Shown one piece after another: positions 63,962 through 64,000 of a stretch of 64,000 nucleotides of DNA. Source of the stretch: Actinomycetes bacterium (GTDB taxonomy: Bacteria > Actinomycetota > Acidimicrobiia > Acidimicrobiales > RAAP-2); assembly GCA_021791845.1 (NCBI GenBank), contig JAJYVT010000003.1, forward strand, positions 27,334-91,333, in the 5' to 3' direction. The notes under the pieces are model-generated. The model was not told where the DNA came from. It made no database searches and saw only the letters and a program-made list of their open reading frames with translations. Position 1 is the first letter of the stretch. Each line of letters opens with the position of its first letter. The translations under genes and the position numbers were made by a program.

Positions 63962-64000
63962 ATGGCGCTCGGTCGTTCGAATGTCCAACCCCGCTTCGAG
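63962..64000 (+). CDS. Possible start of a gene running off the right edge
   Basis: ATG 63962 opens MALGRSNVQPRFE with no stop before the edge. GAGAAT at 63951-63956 could be its -10. Too short to identify. Confidence 0.2.
   Translation, partial: MALGRSNVQPRFE

Overview
The window is about 64 kb of very GC-rich (around 73-75% by eye), densely packed DNA that looks like the chromosome of an actinobacterium. Mycothiol synthase (mshD), an ANTAR response regulator, an AftD-like arabinosyltransferase, a His operon in actinobacterial order and the menaquinone genes all point that way. Acidimicrobiia is my best guess, but that is inference. No phage, insertion sequence or CRISPR array is visible. 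Only the last ~120 bases change in composition.

Layout from left to right. A truncated rodA/ftsW diverges from ppk. A flippase-like membrane gene diverges from ppm1 and a two-component system. A leftward menaquinone operon (membrane protein, maoC, menG, menF) diverges from a VIT-family transporter. mshD diverges from nth. A 327-base gap holds a possible small RNA, followed by a ribbon-helix-helix/PIN pair whose PIN protein lacks most catalytic acids. Next come hisD-C-B-H-A-F, a dienelactone hydrolase on the other strand, a groES-like gene fused by overlap to hisI-trpE-ygfZ, and trpC-F-B-A. A leftward fatty-acid operon follows (fabD with an extra lipoyl-like domain, fabG, acpP, fabF). Then nitrilase-glcD, a set of envelope and glycosyltransferase genes, tRNA-Leu(CAA), menC, a coiled-coil protein with an ANTAR regulator, polA, rpsA, a flippase, a GT4 enzyme, an AftD-like giant, a methyltransferase, coaE and uvrB. 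The right end holds a stand-alone adenylation domain, a threonine-synthase-like PLP enzyme and a carrier protein, then an ArsR-type regulator and an MFS exporter.

Two expression habits recur. Genes inside operons overlap by 1-4 bases (ATGA, GTGA or TGATG). First genes mostly have a TANNNT or CANNNT -10 box ending 6-10 bases before the start codon, which implies leaderless mRNAs. In two places this box instead drives a micro-ORF whose stop overlaps the start of the next gene (hisD and the GT4 enzyme).

The most interesting part is the right-hand adenylation/PLP/carrier cassette. Its A-domain specificity residues read close to the aspartate code, and it sits beside its own regulator and exporter.
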